A stretch of DNA of 64,000 nt from Alistipes onderdonkii (GCF_025145285.1 NZ_CP102251.1:1054001-1118000), one strand, 5' to 3'. Positions 26,754 to 34,658 are shown, counted from the stretch's first letter. Translations and numbers: made by a program. Notes: generated by a model not told the origin, from the letters alone.

Positions 26754-28448
26754 ATGTGTGGTTTCGTAGGACTATTTGACATCCGCCGGAAATCGGATGC
26801 GCTGCGTGGGCAGGTACTGAAAATGTCGAAGCAGATACGGCACCGGGGCCCCGACTGGTCGGGTGTCTACTGCAGCGAGCGGGCGATCCTTTCGCACGAG
26901 CGGCTTTCGATCGTCGACCCCCAGTCGGGCGGTCAACCCCTGTTCAGCTGCGACGGGAAACAGGTGCTGGCCGTGAACGGCGAGATATACAACCATCAGG
27001 AGATCCGCGCCGAGCTGGCCGGCGAATACGATTTCCAGACAGGCTCGGACTGCGAGGTGATCCTGCCTCTCTACCGCAAACTGGGCGTCGGGCTGCTGGA
27101 AAAAATCAGCGGCATCTTCGCCTTTGCGCTGTACGACATCGAAAAGGACGAATACCTGATCGCCCGCGACCCGGTCGGCGTCATCCCGCTCTACATCGGC
27201 TGGGACAGCGACGAGCAATTCTACGTCGCATCGGAACAGAAAGCCCTCGAAGGGATATGCAGCACCATCCGGCCGTTCCTGCCCGGGCACTACTGGTCGA
27301 GCCGCGAGGGGAAAATGGTGCGCTGGTACAAGCGCGACTGGTTCGAGTACGACGCCGTGAAGGACAACGGCGCCGACATACAGGCGCTGCGCGAGGCGCT
27401 GGAATCGGCCGTCAAGCGGCAGCTCATGTCGGACGTACCCTACGGCGTACTGCTGTCGGGCGGCCTCGACTCGTCGATCATCTCGGCCGTCGCCAAGAAA
27501 TACGCCGACCGGCGCGTCGAATCGAACGACCGCGACCGGGCCTGGTGGCCGCAGCTCCACTCGTTCGCCATCGGACTGAAAGGGGCGCCCGACCTGGCGG
27601 CGGCACGCAAGGTCGCCGACCATATCGGCACCGTACACCACGAAATCAACTACACCGTACAGGAGGGGCTGGATGCCGTGCGCGACGTGATCTATTATAT
27701 CGAGACCTACGACGTGACGACCGTACGCGCCTCGACGCCGATGTACCTGCTGGCGCGCGTCATCAAGTCGATGGGCATCAAGATGGTGCTCTCGGGCGAG
27801 GGTGCCGACGAGGTTTTCGGCGGCTACCTCTATTTCCACAAGGCGCCCGACGCCCGTGCCTTCCACGAGGAGACCGTGCGCAAGATCAGTAAGCTGCACC
27901 TCTACGACTGCCTGCGCGCCAACAAGTCGCTCTCGGCATGGGGTGTCGAGGGGCGCGTGCCGTTCCTCGACAAAGAGTTCCTCGACGTGGCGATGCGCAT
28001 CAACCCGGCGGCGAAAATGGCCAAGGACGGGCATATCGAAAAATGGATCCTGCGCAAGGCGTTCGAGGACATGCTCCCCTCCGAGATCGTATGGCGTCAG
28101 AAAGAGCAGTTCTCCGACGGCGTAGGCTACAACTGGATCGACACGCTCAAGCAGCTGACCGCAGAGGCGGTCTCCGACCGCGAGATGGAACACGCTGCGG
28201 AGCGTTTCCCGATCAACCCGCCCCGCAACAAGGAGGAGTACTATTACCGTACGATCTTCGAGGAACACTTCCCGTCGCATACGGCAGCGCAGTGCGTACC
28301 GTCGGTACCGTCCGTAGCGTGCAGCACCGCCGAAGCGCTGGCCTGGGACAAGGCGTTCCGCGACATGAACGAACCGTCGGGGCGCGCCGTGCTGGGCGTG
28401 CACAACACCGACCTGACACACGACACCCACCGACCCGAAACCGACTGA
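26754..28448 (+). CDS. asnB: Asparagine synthase (glutamine-hydrolysing)
   Basis: 564 aa. Cys2 is the glutaminase nucleophile (MCGFVGLFDIR) of the N-terminal class II amidotransferase domain, with RHRGPDWSG and ERLSIVDPQSGGQPL; the C-terminal synthetase domain has the PP-loop LSGGLDSSIISA (near residue 234) and LSGEGADEVFGGY. It makes asparagine from aspartate, ATP and glutamine. It stands alone, 210 bp after ilvC and followed by a strong terminator. Close in length and motifs to E. coli AsnB. Confidence 0.95.
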   Translation: MCGFVGLFDIRRKSDALRGQVLKMSKQIRHRGPDWSGVYCSERAILSHERLSIVDPQSGGQPLFSCDGKQVLAVNGEIYNHQEIRAELAGEYDFQTGSDCEVILPLYRKLGVGLLEKISGIFAFALYDIEKDEYLIARDPVGVIPLYIGWDSDEQFYVASEQKALEGICSTIRPFLPGHYWSSREGKMVRWYKRDWFEYDAVKDNGADIQALREALESAVKRQLMSDVPYGVLLSGGLDSSIISAVAKKYADRRVESNDRDRAWWPQLHSFAIGLKGAPDLAAARKVADHIGTVHHEINYTVQEGLDAVRDVIYYIETYDVTTVRASTPMYLLARVIKSMGIKMVLSGEGADEVFGGYLYFHKAPDARAFHEETVRKISKLHLYDCLRANKSLSAWGVEGRVPFLDKEFLDVAMRINPAAKMAKDGHIEKWILRKAFEDMLPSEIVWRQKEQFSDGVGYNWIDTLKQLTAEAVSDREMEHAAERFPINPPRNKEEYYYRTIFEEHFPSHTAAQCVPSVPSVACSTAEALAWDKAFRDMNEPSGRAVLGVHNTDLTHDTHRPETD

Positions 28449-28455
28449 ACCCGGT

Positions 28456-28481
28456 AAGGCCCCTGCTTCGGCAGGGGCCTT
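28456..28481 (+). terminator. Terminator after asnB
   Basis: Perfect 11 bp stem AAGGCCCCTGC / GCAGGGGCCTT around a TTCG tetraloop, 7 nt after the asnB stop, then TCCTTTAT. Confidence 0.88.
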
Positions 28482-28510
28482 CCTTTATCGGATCGGAATT
28501 CTTAAACGGC

Positions 28511-28546
28511 ATCGCCCCGGCCACAGATACCTGTGACCGGAGCGAT
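28511..28546. terminator. Second hairpin between asnB and the flavin reductase gene
   Basis: Long stem ATCGCCCCGGCCACAG / CTGTGACCGGAGCGAT with one mismatch and a 4 nt loop. T tracts on both sides are weak; it probably ends the minus-strand flavin reductase transcript. Confidence 0.45.
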
Positions 28547-28586
28547 TTCTTGCGCCCTGAGTGGCCGGACAGCCCCGCGCCCGGCA

Positions 28587-29348
28587 TCAGCGCCGCGGCT
28601 TCTTCGCGTCGGGTTTGCGGCGGGAGCGGCGGGCGGCAGGTGCCACGGGTTTTCGCGCAGGGACACGTTTTGCGGCGGGCTTCCCGTCCCCGGGGTCTGC
28701 CCCGGGTGCTTCGGAAACTTCCGCAGCCGGGATATTCCCTGCGGCAGGTGCGGGGACTGCGGGGGCAGCGCCCACCGTCCGGCGCGGCTTCTTGCGCACC
28801 GACCAGCCGAAGTGGCCGATGGCCTCGCCCAGGGCGAAATATTCGCCGTGGGAGTAAACGATCGGGTAGGCGCGTTCGAGGCAGAAACGCCCCGTAACAG
28901 GGTCGATATAGGCGGCATCGACCTGCACGGCGACCACCTCGGCCAGGAACATGTCGTGCGAACCGAGGGGCATCACCTGCCGCACGCGGCACTCGATGCT
29001 TACGGGTGCCTCTTCGACGATCGGCGCCGCGACCTGCAAGGCCTTCCCGGGCGTGAGCCCCATTTCGCGGAATTTGTCGTAGTCGCGCCCCGACCGCACC
29101 CCGCACCAGTCGGCGGCGCGGGCCAGGTCGCGGGTCGTGAGGTTGATGACGAACTCCCCCGTGCGGCGGATTATTTCGTAGGAGTGGCGTTCGGGGCGTA
29201 CCGAAATGTAGCACATCGGCGGGTTGGTGCATACCGTGCCCGTCCACGCCACGGTCAGCAGGTTATACTCTTCGGGCGTCGCACCGCAGCTCACCAGCAC
29301 GGCCGGCAGCGGATAGATCAGCGTCCCGGGTTTCCAGCTCTCCTTCAT
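28587..29348 (-). CDS. Flavin reductase-like (FMN-binding split barrel) protein with basic tail
   Basis: 253 aa. Residues 1-185 look like the flavin reductase/flavoredoxin family: PLPAVLVSCG, NLLTVAWTGTVCTNPPMCYI (substrate/FMN face), RTGEFVINL, and HDMFLAEVVAVQVD. These proteins bind FMN and pass electrons to partners in the cytoplasm. Residues about 190-253 are a low-complexity tail rich in Pro, Ala, Lys and Arg (KKPRRTVGAAPAVPAPA ... RRSRRKPDAKKPRR), not part of the usual fold; it could bind nucleic acid or membrane surface, which is guesswork. The gene follows the esterase with an 8 nt gap, so they are probably cotranscribed. Confidence 0.78.
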   Translation of the reverse strand: MKESWKPGTLIYPLPAVLVSCGATPEEYNLLTVAWTGTVCTNPPMCYISVRPERHSYEIIRRTGEFVINLTTRDLARAADWCGVRSGRDYDKFREMGLTPGKALQVAAPIVEEAPVSIECRVRQVMPLGSHDMFLAEVVAVQVDAAYIDPVTGRFCLERAYPIVYSHGEYFALGEAIGHFGWSVRKKPRRTVGAAPAVPAPAAGNIPAAEVSEAPGADPGDGKPAAKRVPARKPVAPAARRSRRKPDAKKPRR

Positions 29349-29356
29349 CGGCGGCG

Positions 29357-30172
29357 TCAGTTAGCCTTCGCAAAGAAATTGCGGAAGAATACGATCTGAA
29401 AGTCGATGGCATTGCCCCAATAGGCACCGGTATGCCCGCCGGGGCGTACATAGAAATCGTGCATGATGCCCCGGCGCAGCAACTCGTCGTGGAAATCGTT
29501 GTTTACCTCGAAGAAGAAATCGTCGTAGCCGCAGTCGAAGACGATCGCCAGGTCGCCGTTCCCGAGCTGCGGGATGAGGTTGATGGGCGTAGCCTCTTCC
29601 CAGGCTTCGGGATGCTCCGTAATCTCGCCCAGCAACTGCGGAATCTCCCAGTTCTGCGGGAAAGGACGTATGTCGAGCCCGCCGCTCGTGCTGCCTGCGG
29701 CACCGAACAGCCCCTTGTGCTTTATGGCGAGCGACATGGCCCCGAAACCGCCCATGCTCAGGCCCGTGATCGCGCGTCCCGAGCGGTCACGGACTACGGG
29801 ATAACGCGCTTCGACGGCGGGCAGCAACTCGCGTATCATGAAGGTTTCGTAGAGGCTCTTCTCACGCACCTTGCTGTCGAGGTACCAACTGTTCCCCACG
29901 CCGGGACAGATGAAGGCGATCCTCTCGCGGTCGGCGATTGCGGGCAGCGAAGGCTTGATCTTCAGCCATGCCGTCTCATCGCCCGAGTAGCCGTGCAGCA
30001 GGTAGACCACCGGACAGGGCTCAGCGGCGGATGCGCCCTCGGGCACGATCGCCACGACGGGTACGTCACGATCCATCGAGGGACTGTGCACGGCAAGCGT
30101 GTCGACCGTAGCCGCAGAAACGACCCGCACCGCCAGCAACAGCAAAAAAGTAAAAATAAAAATCCGTTTCAT
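29357..30172 (-). CDS. Secreted alpha/beta-hydrolase esterase (esterase D/S-formylglutathione hydrolase-like)
   Basis: 271 aa from ATG 30172; the longer frame starting at 30241 crosses the promoter and is rejected. Signal peptide MKRIFIFTFLLLLAVRVVSA. Catalytic triad candidates: Ser139 in GLSMGGFG, Asp213 in VFDCGYDD, His247 in PGGHTGAYW; the oxyanion region is YLLHGYSGDETAW. Members hydrolyse short acyl esters such as acetylated or feruloylated sugars in the periplasm. It leads a two-gene unit with the flavin reductase and is divergent from xerC. Confidence 0.82.
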   Translation of the reverse strand: MKRIFIFTFLLLLAVRVVSAATVDTLAVHSPSMDRDVPVVAIVPEGASAAEPCPVVYLLHGYSGDETAWLKIKPSLPAIADRERIAFICPGVGNSWYLDSKVREKSLYETFMIRELLPAVEARYPVVRDRSGRAITGLSMGGFGAMSLAIKHKGLFGAAGSTSGGLDIRPFPQNWEIPQLLGEITEHPEAWEEATPINLIPQLGNGDLAIVFDCGYDDFFFEVNNDFHDELLRRGIMHDFYVRPGGHTGAYWGNAIDFQIVFFRNFFAKAN

Positions 30173-30193
30173 GGTATATGGGTTTAGTGAAGG

Positions 30194-30220
30194 CAAAAAT
30201 ACGAAAAAAACGTATCTTTG
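30194..30220. promoter_or_regulatory. Divergent -7 boxes for the esterase gene and xerC
   Basis: Minus strand TATTTTTG (30201-30194) lies 22 nt from the esterase ATG. Plus strand TATCTTTG (30213-30220) lies only 4 nt from the xerC ATG, which would make the xerC mRNA nearly leaderless. Neither has a clear -33 TTTG. Confidence 0.55.
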
Positions 30221-30224
30221 CCAT

Positions 30225-31127
30225 ATGCTAACGGAATTCATCCGATACCTCAGCGCCGAACGGCGTTACTCCCCGCTCACCGTCCGCAATTACAAACACG
30301 ACGTCGGGCAGTTCCTGGCATGGCTGGATTTCGACGAGGCGCGCTCCGACCCGCGCAGCATCACCACAGACCAAGTGCGCGAATGGATCATCCACCGCAC
30401 GGAGGAAGGCAAGATCGGCGCGGCGTCGATGAACCGCGAAATCGCCTCAATCCGCACCCTCTTCCGGTGGCTGCTCCGCACGGGGGCCATCGAAAAAGAC
30501 ATCTGCCGAACAATCCCCTCGCTCAAGACCTCGCGCCGCCTGCCGGCCTTCATCCCCGAGAGCCGCATGACGGCCATCGTCAGCGAATGCGAAGAGGCGG
30601 ACGGGGATTTCGAAACGGCACGCAACTCGCTCGTCATCCTGATGTTCTACGCCTGCGGCCTGCGCCTTGCCGAGCTGGTCGGCATCGACCGCGACGACTT
30701 CTCGGCCGACTACGCCTCGCTGCGGGTACGGGGCAAGGGAGACAAGCAGCGGATGGTACCGATCCTCGAATTCGTACGCGAAAAGATTTTAAGTTACCTC
30801 GACCTAATTGCGAGGCAAAATATTTGCAATTCTGAGGAAAAAGCACTATTTTTAACACACAAAGGAAAGCGCATATCGCGGAGCGTCGTTTACCGCATGG
30901 TACGGGCGGAACTGACCCGTGCGGGCGTACAGGGCAAGAAAAGCCCCCATGTGCTCCGCCATACGTTTGCGACGCACCTGCTGAACGGCGGAGCCGATAT
31001 GCGCGAGATCCAGGAGCTTCTGGGACACGCTTCGTTACAGGCCACGCAGGTCTATACGCACAACAGCATCGCCAGGCTCCGGGAGATATACGCAAAGGCC
31101 CATCCCCGGGAAAAGGGAGGGAAGTGA
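30225..31127 (+). CDS. xerC: Tyrosine recombinase XerC-like
   Basis: 300 aa, core chromosomal type. N-terminal SAM-like domain (YLSAERRYSPLTVRNY) and C-terminal catalytic domain with a complete set of residues: Arg147 (ACGLRLAEL), Lys172 in the beta hairpin (GKGDKQR), His242 and Arg245 (HVLRHTFATHL), His268 (LLGHAS), Tyr277 (QVYTHNS). With a partner it resolves chromosome dimers at dif. It is followed after 24 nt by hpf, an arrangement common in Bacteroidales. Start chosen by similarity to normal XerC N-termini; the long upstream frame is antisense to the esterase. Confidence 0.9.
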   Translation: MLTEFIRYLSAERRYSPLTVRNYKHDVGQFLAWLDFDEARSDPRSITTDQVREWIIHRTEEGKIGAASMNREIASIRTLFRWLLRTGAIEKDICRTIPSLKTSRRLPAFIPESRMTAIVSECEEADGDFETARNSLVILMFYACGLRLAELVGIDRDDFSADYASLRVRGKGDKQRMVPILEFVREKILSYLDLIARQNICNSEEKALFLTHKGKRISRSVVYRMVRAELTRAGVQGKKSPHVLRHTFATHLLNGGADMREIQELLGHASLQATQVYTHNSIARLREIYAKAHPREKGGK

Positions 31128-31151
31128 TTAACTTTTATAAACTGTAAGGCT

Positions 31152-31448
31152 ATGAACGTACAGATTCAATCCGTGAAATTCGACGCCGACAAACGGCTGG
31201 TCGAATTCGTCGAGAACAAGATGGACAAACTCGACCGCTTCGCAGAGCGTTCGACGGGTGCCGAGGTCATTCTCAGACTCGATAAAGACTTTGAAAAGGG
31301 AAACAAGATAGCAACGGTCACACTCCACATGCCGGGCGAAGACCTGGTGGCATGCCACCAGTCCAGATCGTTCGAAGAATCGGTGGACGAGGCGATCGAT
31401 GCCATCAAGCGCCAGCTGGACAAATTCAAAGGCAAACTGGAAAAGTAA
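31152..31448 (+). CDS. hpf: Ribosome hibernation promoting factor, short form
   Basis: 98 aa, HPF/YfiA (RaiA) family. VQIQSVKFDADKRLVEFVENK and the end DEAIDAIKRQLDKFKGKLEK are typical. It binds the 30S decoding region in stationary phase; the short form usually drives 100S dimer formation or subunit silencing. Cotranscribed with xerC and ended by a strong terminator 32 nt downstream. Confidence 0.9.
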   Translation: MNVQIQSVKFDADKRLVEFVENKMDKLDRFAERSTGAEVILRLDKDFEKGNKIATVTLHMPGEDLVACHQSRSFEESVDEAIDAIKRQLDKFKGKLEK

Positions 31449-31480
31449 CCCCACCAACCAACCAATAACCTAAAACGAAG

Positions 31481-31515
31481 CCGCAGCCGCCCCTCATGAG
31501 GCGGCTGCGGTAATT
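31481..31515 (+). terminator. Terminator after hpf
   Basis: CCGCAGCCGCC / GGCGGCTGCGG stem, 8 nt loop, followed by TAATTTT. Confidence 0.85.
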
Positions 31516-31795
31516 TTCAGCCCGGCGGTTTGCAGCGGGCGCAACTCCGGCTGACGGGTTCCTGCTGACGATTTCCGCCCGGCGGCATGCCGTCCTGCAC
31601 TTTCTGCCGGCTTGTCTTAGAGAGCCTCCGGCCCGGCTGTTCATCAGCGGCAACATACCGCCGTCTCTCCCAGATGCCCGCCCGGCAATTTCCGACCGGC
31701 GGCTTCCTGCTCCGGCAATTTGCCAGCCCCGGCCGACTGTCCTGCACCGCCCCCCCCACACAAGACTGCAAACGGACGGCAGCCGGAAACAGGAA
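31516..31795. other. Non-coding GC-rich stretch with degenerate short repeats
   Basis: No supported gene. Blocks built around GCCCGGCGG and GGCAATTT recur several times (for example GGCAATTTCC and GGCAATTTGCC). It includes a run of eight C at 31750-31757. Function unknown. Confidence 0.4.
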
Positions 31796-31819
31796 ACGGC
31801 CGCACTTGCGTGCGGCCGT
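31796..31819 (-). terminator. Hairpin after tRNA-Glu
   Basis: Perfect 10 bp stem ACGGCCGCAC / GTGCGGCCGT with a 4 nt loop, 13 nt beyond the tRNA 3' end on the minus strand, followed by TTTCC. Confidence 0.7.
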
Positions 31820-31831
31820 TCGGAAGCCTTG

Positions 31832-31903
31832 TAGTGGATAGGGGATTCGAACCCCTATGTCGTGCGTGAGAGGCACGTATCCTAACCCTTAGATGAATCC
31901 ACC
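31832..31903 (-). tRNA. tRNA-Glu (anticodon CTC)
   Basis: Minus-strand cloverleaf: acceptor GGTGGAT / ATCCACT (with one G-T pair), anticodon stem CGTGC / GCACG enclosing CTCTCAC (anticodon CTC, reads GAG), T arm AGGGGTTCGAATCCCCT. The CCA end is not encoded. A Bacteroidetes promoter lies directly upstream. Confidence 0.93.
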
Positions 31904-31920
31904 GTGTCGGTTTTGTGGTG

Positions 31921-31951
31921 CAAAGATAACGCCTTCTTTGAAAACTGCAAA
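31921..31951 (-). promoter_or_regulatory. Promoter of tRNA-Glu
   Basis: Minus strand TTTG (31951-31948), 19 nt spacer, TATCTTTG (31928-31921), ending 18 nt before the tRNA 5' end. Confidence 0.75.
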
Positions 31952-32043
31952 ATTTTCCTGCAAAAACTATGATTTTTTTTCATAATGCACACAGCTACAC
32001 GCATTTTAGCTATCTTTACACGAAATACAACACGTCCCGACAA

Positions 32044-32781
32044 ATGAAACGCATCAAAACAGCAATCCTGCTCGCAACAGCAGCGGTGGCAGTCACGGCC
32101 TGCAACAGGAAGCCCGTCGTTCCGGAATTCGGCATGTTGCCGATCGACACGCTGCTCGGCACACAAGACAACGGCTGCAACATAGAATACCGCTTTGCCA
32201 CGATCGGCAATGCCGGAAAATCGGCGGCACTGGAGGCCATCGAAAAAGCGAATATCGAATATTTCTTCGAGTTGGAGGAGTTCGCCGGTACGGCACGCCA
32301 GGCCGCGGACTCGGCCATCCTGCAGGTCGCCGCGGACATCGTACTGCCCGAAGGGATGTCACAGGGCATAGGCGCCTACGAAATCTCCGTCGAAAGCGAA
32401 GGCTCCGTGCAGGACACGCTCGTTACCTACTCGATCTCCCGGTGGAGTTTCACGGGCGGAGCGCACGGCATGTACGGCATCGAATACCATACCTATTCGA
32501 TCACAGACGGATACGAACTCTCGCTGGCAGACCTGTTCACGGCCCCGCAATTGCTCGGCATGGAGAAACTGCTCCGCGAGAAACTCTACGCCCAATACGG
32601 GACGGACAACGACGAAGGGCTGGCCGAACAGGGCTTCTTCCCGGAATACATCGCCCTGACGGAAAATTTCCAGATCACTCCCGAAGGCATCACCTTCTAT
32701 TACAACCCTTACGCGATCGGATGCTATGCACTCGGGGCCGTCGAAGTGGCGATAGGCCGCGAGGAGCTGGAGCAGTTCTGA
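32044..32781 (+). CDS. DUF3298-like lipoprotein
   Basis: 245 aa from ATG 32044 (MKRIKTAILLATAAVAVTAC, lipid Cys at residue 20); the longer frame from 31969 has no signal and overlaps the promoter. The middle holds the pattern YSISRWSFTGGAHGMYGIEY followed by SITDGYELSLADLF, which I associate with the DUF3298/RsiV C-terminal family. An N-terminal part resembling DUF4163 (residues 40-130) comes first. Such proteins sit in the periplasm or on the outer membrane; some bind lysozyme or peptidoglycan, but no role can be assigned here. A TATCTTTA box at 32011-32018 may be its promoter. It stands alone and converges on a small RNA gene. Confidence 0.75.
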   Translation: MKRIKTAILLATAAVAVTACNRKPVVPEFGMLPIDTLLGTQDNGCNIEYRFATIGNAGKSAALEAIEKANIEYFFELEEFAGTARQAADSAILQVAADIVLPEGMSQGIGAYEISVESEGSVQDTLVTYSISRWSFTGGAHGMYGIEYHTYSITDGYELSLADLFTAPQLLGMEKLLREKLYAQYGTDNDEGLAEQGFFPEYIALTENFQITPEGITFYYNPYAIGCYALGAVEVAIGREELEQF

Positions 32782-32857
32782 CATCCGGGCGGGACGCCGC
32801 CCCGGCGTATCCGGGCTCACGCCTCCTACATTCCCGGAACCCGCACCCCGGGACAAT

Positions 32858-33055
32858 AAAAAAAGGCCGGAGTCTCACGACTCAGACCTTTTTCTTTTGT
32901 CGGGGAACCACCCCCTTCAAAAATGAGGTACAATCGGAGGTATTCGACTTTCGGACGAGCACCGCCCTTCGAGTCTTAGTAACGGATTGCCGCTACAACC
33001 TGCCGATTTCCTCAACCAACCTAAAACTACTAACCTAAATGAACCTTAAAACTTC
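32858..33055 (-). ncRNA. Candidate small RNA 1, shared 5' block
   Basis: Minus strand, about 196 nt. It begins after a full promoter (33060-33091), starts with a block that is nearly identical to small RNA 2 (GTGAAGTTTTAAGGTTC, ATTTAGGTTAGTAG, TTTTAGGTTGG, then GAGGAAA), has a unique middle, and ends at an intrinsic terminator (AAGGTCTGAGTC / GACTCCGGCC followed by seven T, 32858-32893). No ORF is conserved between the two copies. I cannot place it in a named RNA family. Confidence 0.65.
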
Positions 33056-33059
33056 ACTA

Positions 33060-33091
33060 CAAAGATACGTGCCATTTTTGAATTATGCAAA
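33060..33091 (-). promoter_or_regulatory. Promoter of candidate small RNA 1
   Basis: Minus strand TTTG (33091-33088), 20 nt spacer, TATCTTTG (33067-33060). Confidence 0.75.
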
Positions 33092-33317
33092 TATTTTACG
33101 AATATATTAAATATATTTAACAATTTGATAACATTAGCCCGTCAAAAAGGGCTCAGGAGGCTTCCAGGAAGCATTCGGGCAGAATGTTAAAGATAACGGA
33201 ACGCCCTTCGGCGACAAAAAACCGGGGTTTGGAAAAGCTTATTTCAGGTAGAGCACCATGCTCCCGATGCTGACAAAATTCTAAAATCCGCACCGTCGGC
33301 CGGGAGGGGAAGGGCAC
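33092..33317. other. Spacer between the two small RNA candidates
   Basis: AT-rich near the promoter, otherwise nothing recognisable. An open frame here on the minus strand runs through the terminator of small RNA 2 and is not believed. Confidence 0.4.
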
Positions 33318-33404
33318 AAAAAAAAGGAAACCCGGTATTCCGATGGAATACCACAGTTTCCTCACCAACCTAAAACTACTAACCTAAATGAACCTTAAAA
33401 CTTC
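33318..33404 (-). ncRNA. Candidate small RNA 2, shared 5' block
   Basis: Minus strand, about 87 nt. It has the same 5' block as small RNA 1 over about 55 nt (a few changes), then goes straight into a long terminator hairpin: GGAAAC, GGTATTCC, ATC, GGAATACC, GGTTTCC, followed by eight or more T (33318-33362). Three related motifs (TTTTAAGGTT, ATTTAGGTTA, TTTTAGGTTG) repeat in the block. Confidence 0.7.
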
Positions 33405-33408
33405 ACTG

Positions 33409-33440
33409 CAAAGATAAGGTGAAAAAACATGCCGTGCAAG
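33409..33440 (-). promoter_or_regulatory. Promoter of candidate small RNA 2
   Basis: Minus strand CTTG (33440-33437), 20 nt spacer, TATCTTTG (33416-33409); one mismatch from the -33 consensus. Confidence 0.7.
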
Positions 33441-33663
33441 TTTTTATTAAAAAAATTTTCGAATTTTTTGATATTTTTTAATAAGTCGCTTACATTCAGT
33501 TATCTAATAACATGTAAACATGCAAGATAGCCGGGTACCGCCCATCCCGGGTGATCGAAAATATTTTTTCATATTCTGCGCAGTATTCCCCTCCGGCGCA
33601 CATTTATATAAAACGGAACACGATAAAAATGGAGTGCACATACCCTGAGCGGGGATAAATCAC

Positions 33664-33671
33664 TACCTTTG
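33664..33671 (+). promoter_or_regulatory. -7 box before the glycosyltransferase leader
   Basis: TACCTTTG fits TAnnTTTG. The region 33441-33663 before it is AT-rich and shows nothing else recognisable. Confidence 0.5.
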
Positions 33672-33675
33672 TACG

Positions 33676-33810
33676 ATGGACAAGAAGCTACGCGTTACCC
33701 TGAACGTGAGAATACAGCATCCCGGCAGCGGGATGCCGCGGCAGGAATTTTGCGGCCGGTTGCGTACGGCCGCAGCGACAACGACGTCTAAAACCCTAAT
33801 TTACCAATGA
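33676..33810 (+). CDS. Short ORF overlapping the glycosyltransferase start; possible leader
   Basis: 44 codons, MDKKLRVTLNVRIQHPGSGM..., ending SKTLIYQ with its stop overlapping the next ATG (ATGA). It starts only 4 nt after a -7 box, so it would be leaderless if translated. Its DNA contains two perfect inverted repeats (33717-33736 and 33751-33774), so the conserved thing may be RNA structure rather than the peptide. Unrecognised product. Confidence 0.35.
   Translation: MDKKLRVTLNVRIQHPGSGMPRQEFCGRLRTAAATTTSKTLIYQ
33717..33774 (+). promoter_or_regulatory. Tandem hairpins in the leader of the GT2 gene
   Basis: GCATCCCG-GCAG-CGGGATGC (33717-33736) and TGCGGCCG-GTTGCGTA-CGGCCGCA (33751-33774) are perfect 8 bp stems, 14 nt apart, 33 nt before the GT2 start. 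No T tract follows, so they are not ordinary terminators. Confidence 0.6.
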
Positions 33811-34658
33811 CGGTATCACTGATCATCTCCACCTACAACTGGCCGCGGGCCCTCTACCTGTGCCTGGACAGCGTAATGCAACAAACGGCCATGCCCACGG
33901 AAATCCTGATCGCCGACGACGGCTCGGGTATCAGCACCCGCGATGTCGTCCGCCATTTCGAGGCGGTGTCGCCCGTCCCCATCCGGCATATCTGGCACGA
34001 GGACAAGGGGTTCCGCCTTGCCATGATCCGCAACAAAGCCATCGCGGCGAGCCGCTGCGAATACATCATACAGATCGACGGCGACCTGATCCTGCAACGC
34101 AACTTCATCCAGGATCACATGATCTTCGCACAACGGGGCTGCTACGTCACCGGGTCGCGGGGCATCATCACCGAAATGCTCACCCGCAAGGTGCTCAGCG
34201 GGGAGATCACCTCGCTCACGCCGCTGATGCGGGGCGTACGCAACAGCAACAACGTCATCCGCATCCCGCTCATGGCATTCCTCTACCGGACGCTGGGCCC
34301 CACCCGCTTCGTCAAAGGCTGCAACATGGCCTTCTGGCGCAACGACCTGATCCGCGTCAACGGTTACGACGAATCGTTCTGCGGCTGGGGACGCGAAGAT
34401 TCCGAACTGGCGATCCGCCTCGACAACAGCGGCGTGCGCCAGCGGTGCATGAAGTTTCGCGGCGTGGTCTTCCACCTCCACCACGGCAAATGCGAGCGCA
34501 ACAGCCTCTCGGCCAACGAGGAACGTTACCAGCAAACCATCCGTGAACACCGCACCCGCTGCGAAACCGGGCTTGCACGCCACTTGGCAACAACGGAACA
34601 GACCCGCGTCCCCGAAACCGAGGTAAAAATCCCCGTTCCCGCCGGCACGGGCCATTGA
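33807..34658 (+). CDS. Glycosyltransferase family 2 protein
   Basis: 283 aa. GT-A fold: VSLIISTYNWPRALYLCLDS, then ILIADDGSG, DGD at the metal site (QIDGDLI), and the GT2/galactosyltransferase-like C-terminal block GYDESFCGWGREDSELAIRL. Transfers a sugar from a nucleotide donor, at the inner face of the membrane; the acceptor is unknown. Members with this C-terminal block often act on capsule or lipopolysaccharide. The last 40 residues are charged and low in structure. It has its own promoter and a structured leader and faces the operon of glycosyltransferases on the other strand. Confidence 0.85.
   Translation: MTVSLIISTYNWPRALYLCLDSVMQQTAMPTEILIADDGSGISTRDVVRHFEAVSPVPIRHIWHEDKGFRLAMIRNKAIAASRCEYIIQIDGDLILQRNFIQDHMIFAQRGCYVTGSRGIITEMLTRKVLSGEITSLTPLMRGVRNSNNVIRIPLMAFLYRTLGPTRFVKGCNMAFWRNDLIRVNGYDESFCGWGREDSELAIRLDNSGVRQRCMKFRGVVFHLHHGKCERNSLSANEERYQQTIREHRTRCETGLARHLATTEQTRVPETEVKIPVPAGTGH

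Noticed and set aside
31516..31795. Possible CRISPR-like array in the repeat-rich gap after hpf
   Set aside because: Repeats are degenerate, irregularly spaced and not separated by unique spacers of constant length.
33153..33368. 71-codon minus-strand frame starting at a GTG inside small RNA 2
   Set aside because: It reads through a strong intrinsic terminator and the frame is not kept in small RNA 1.
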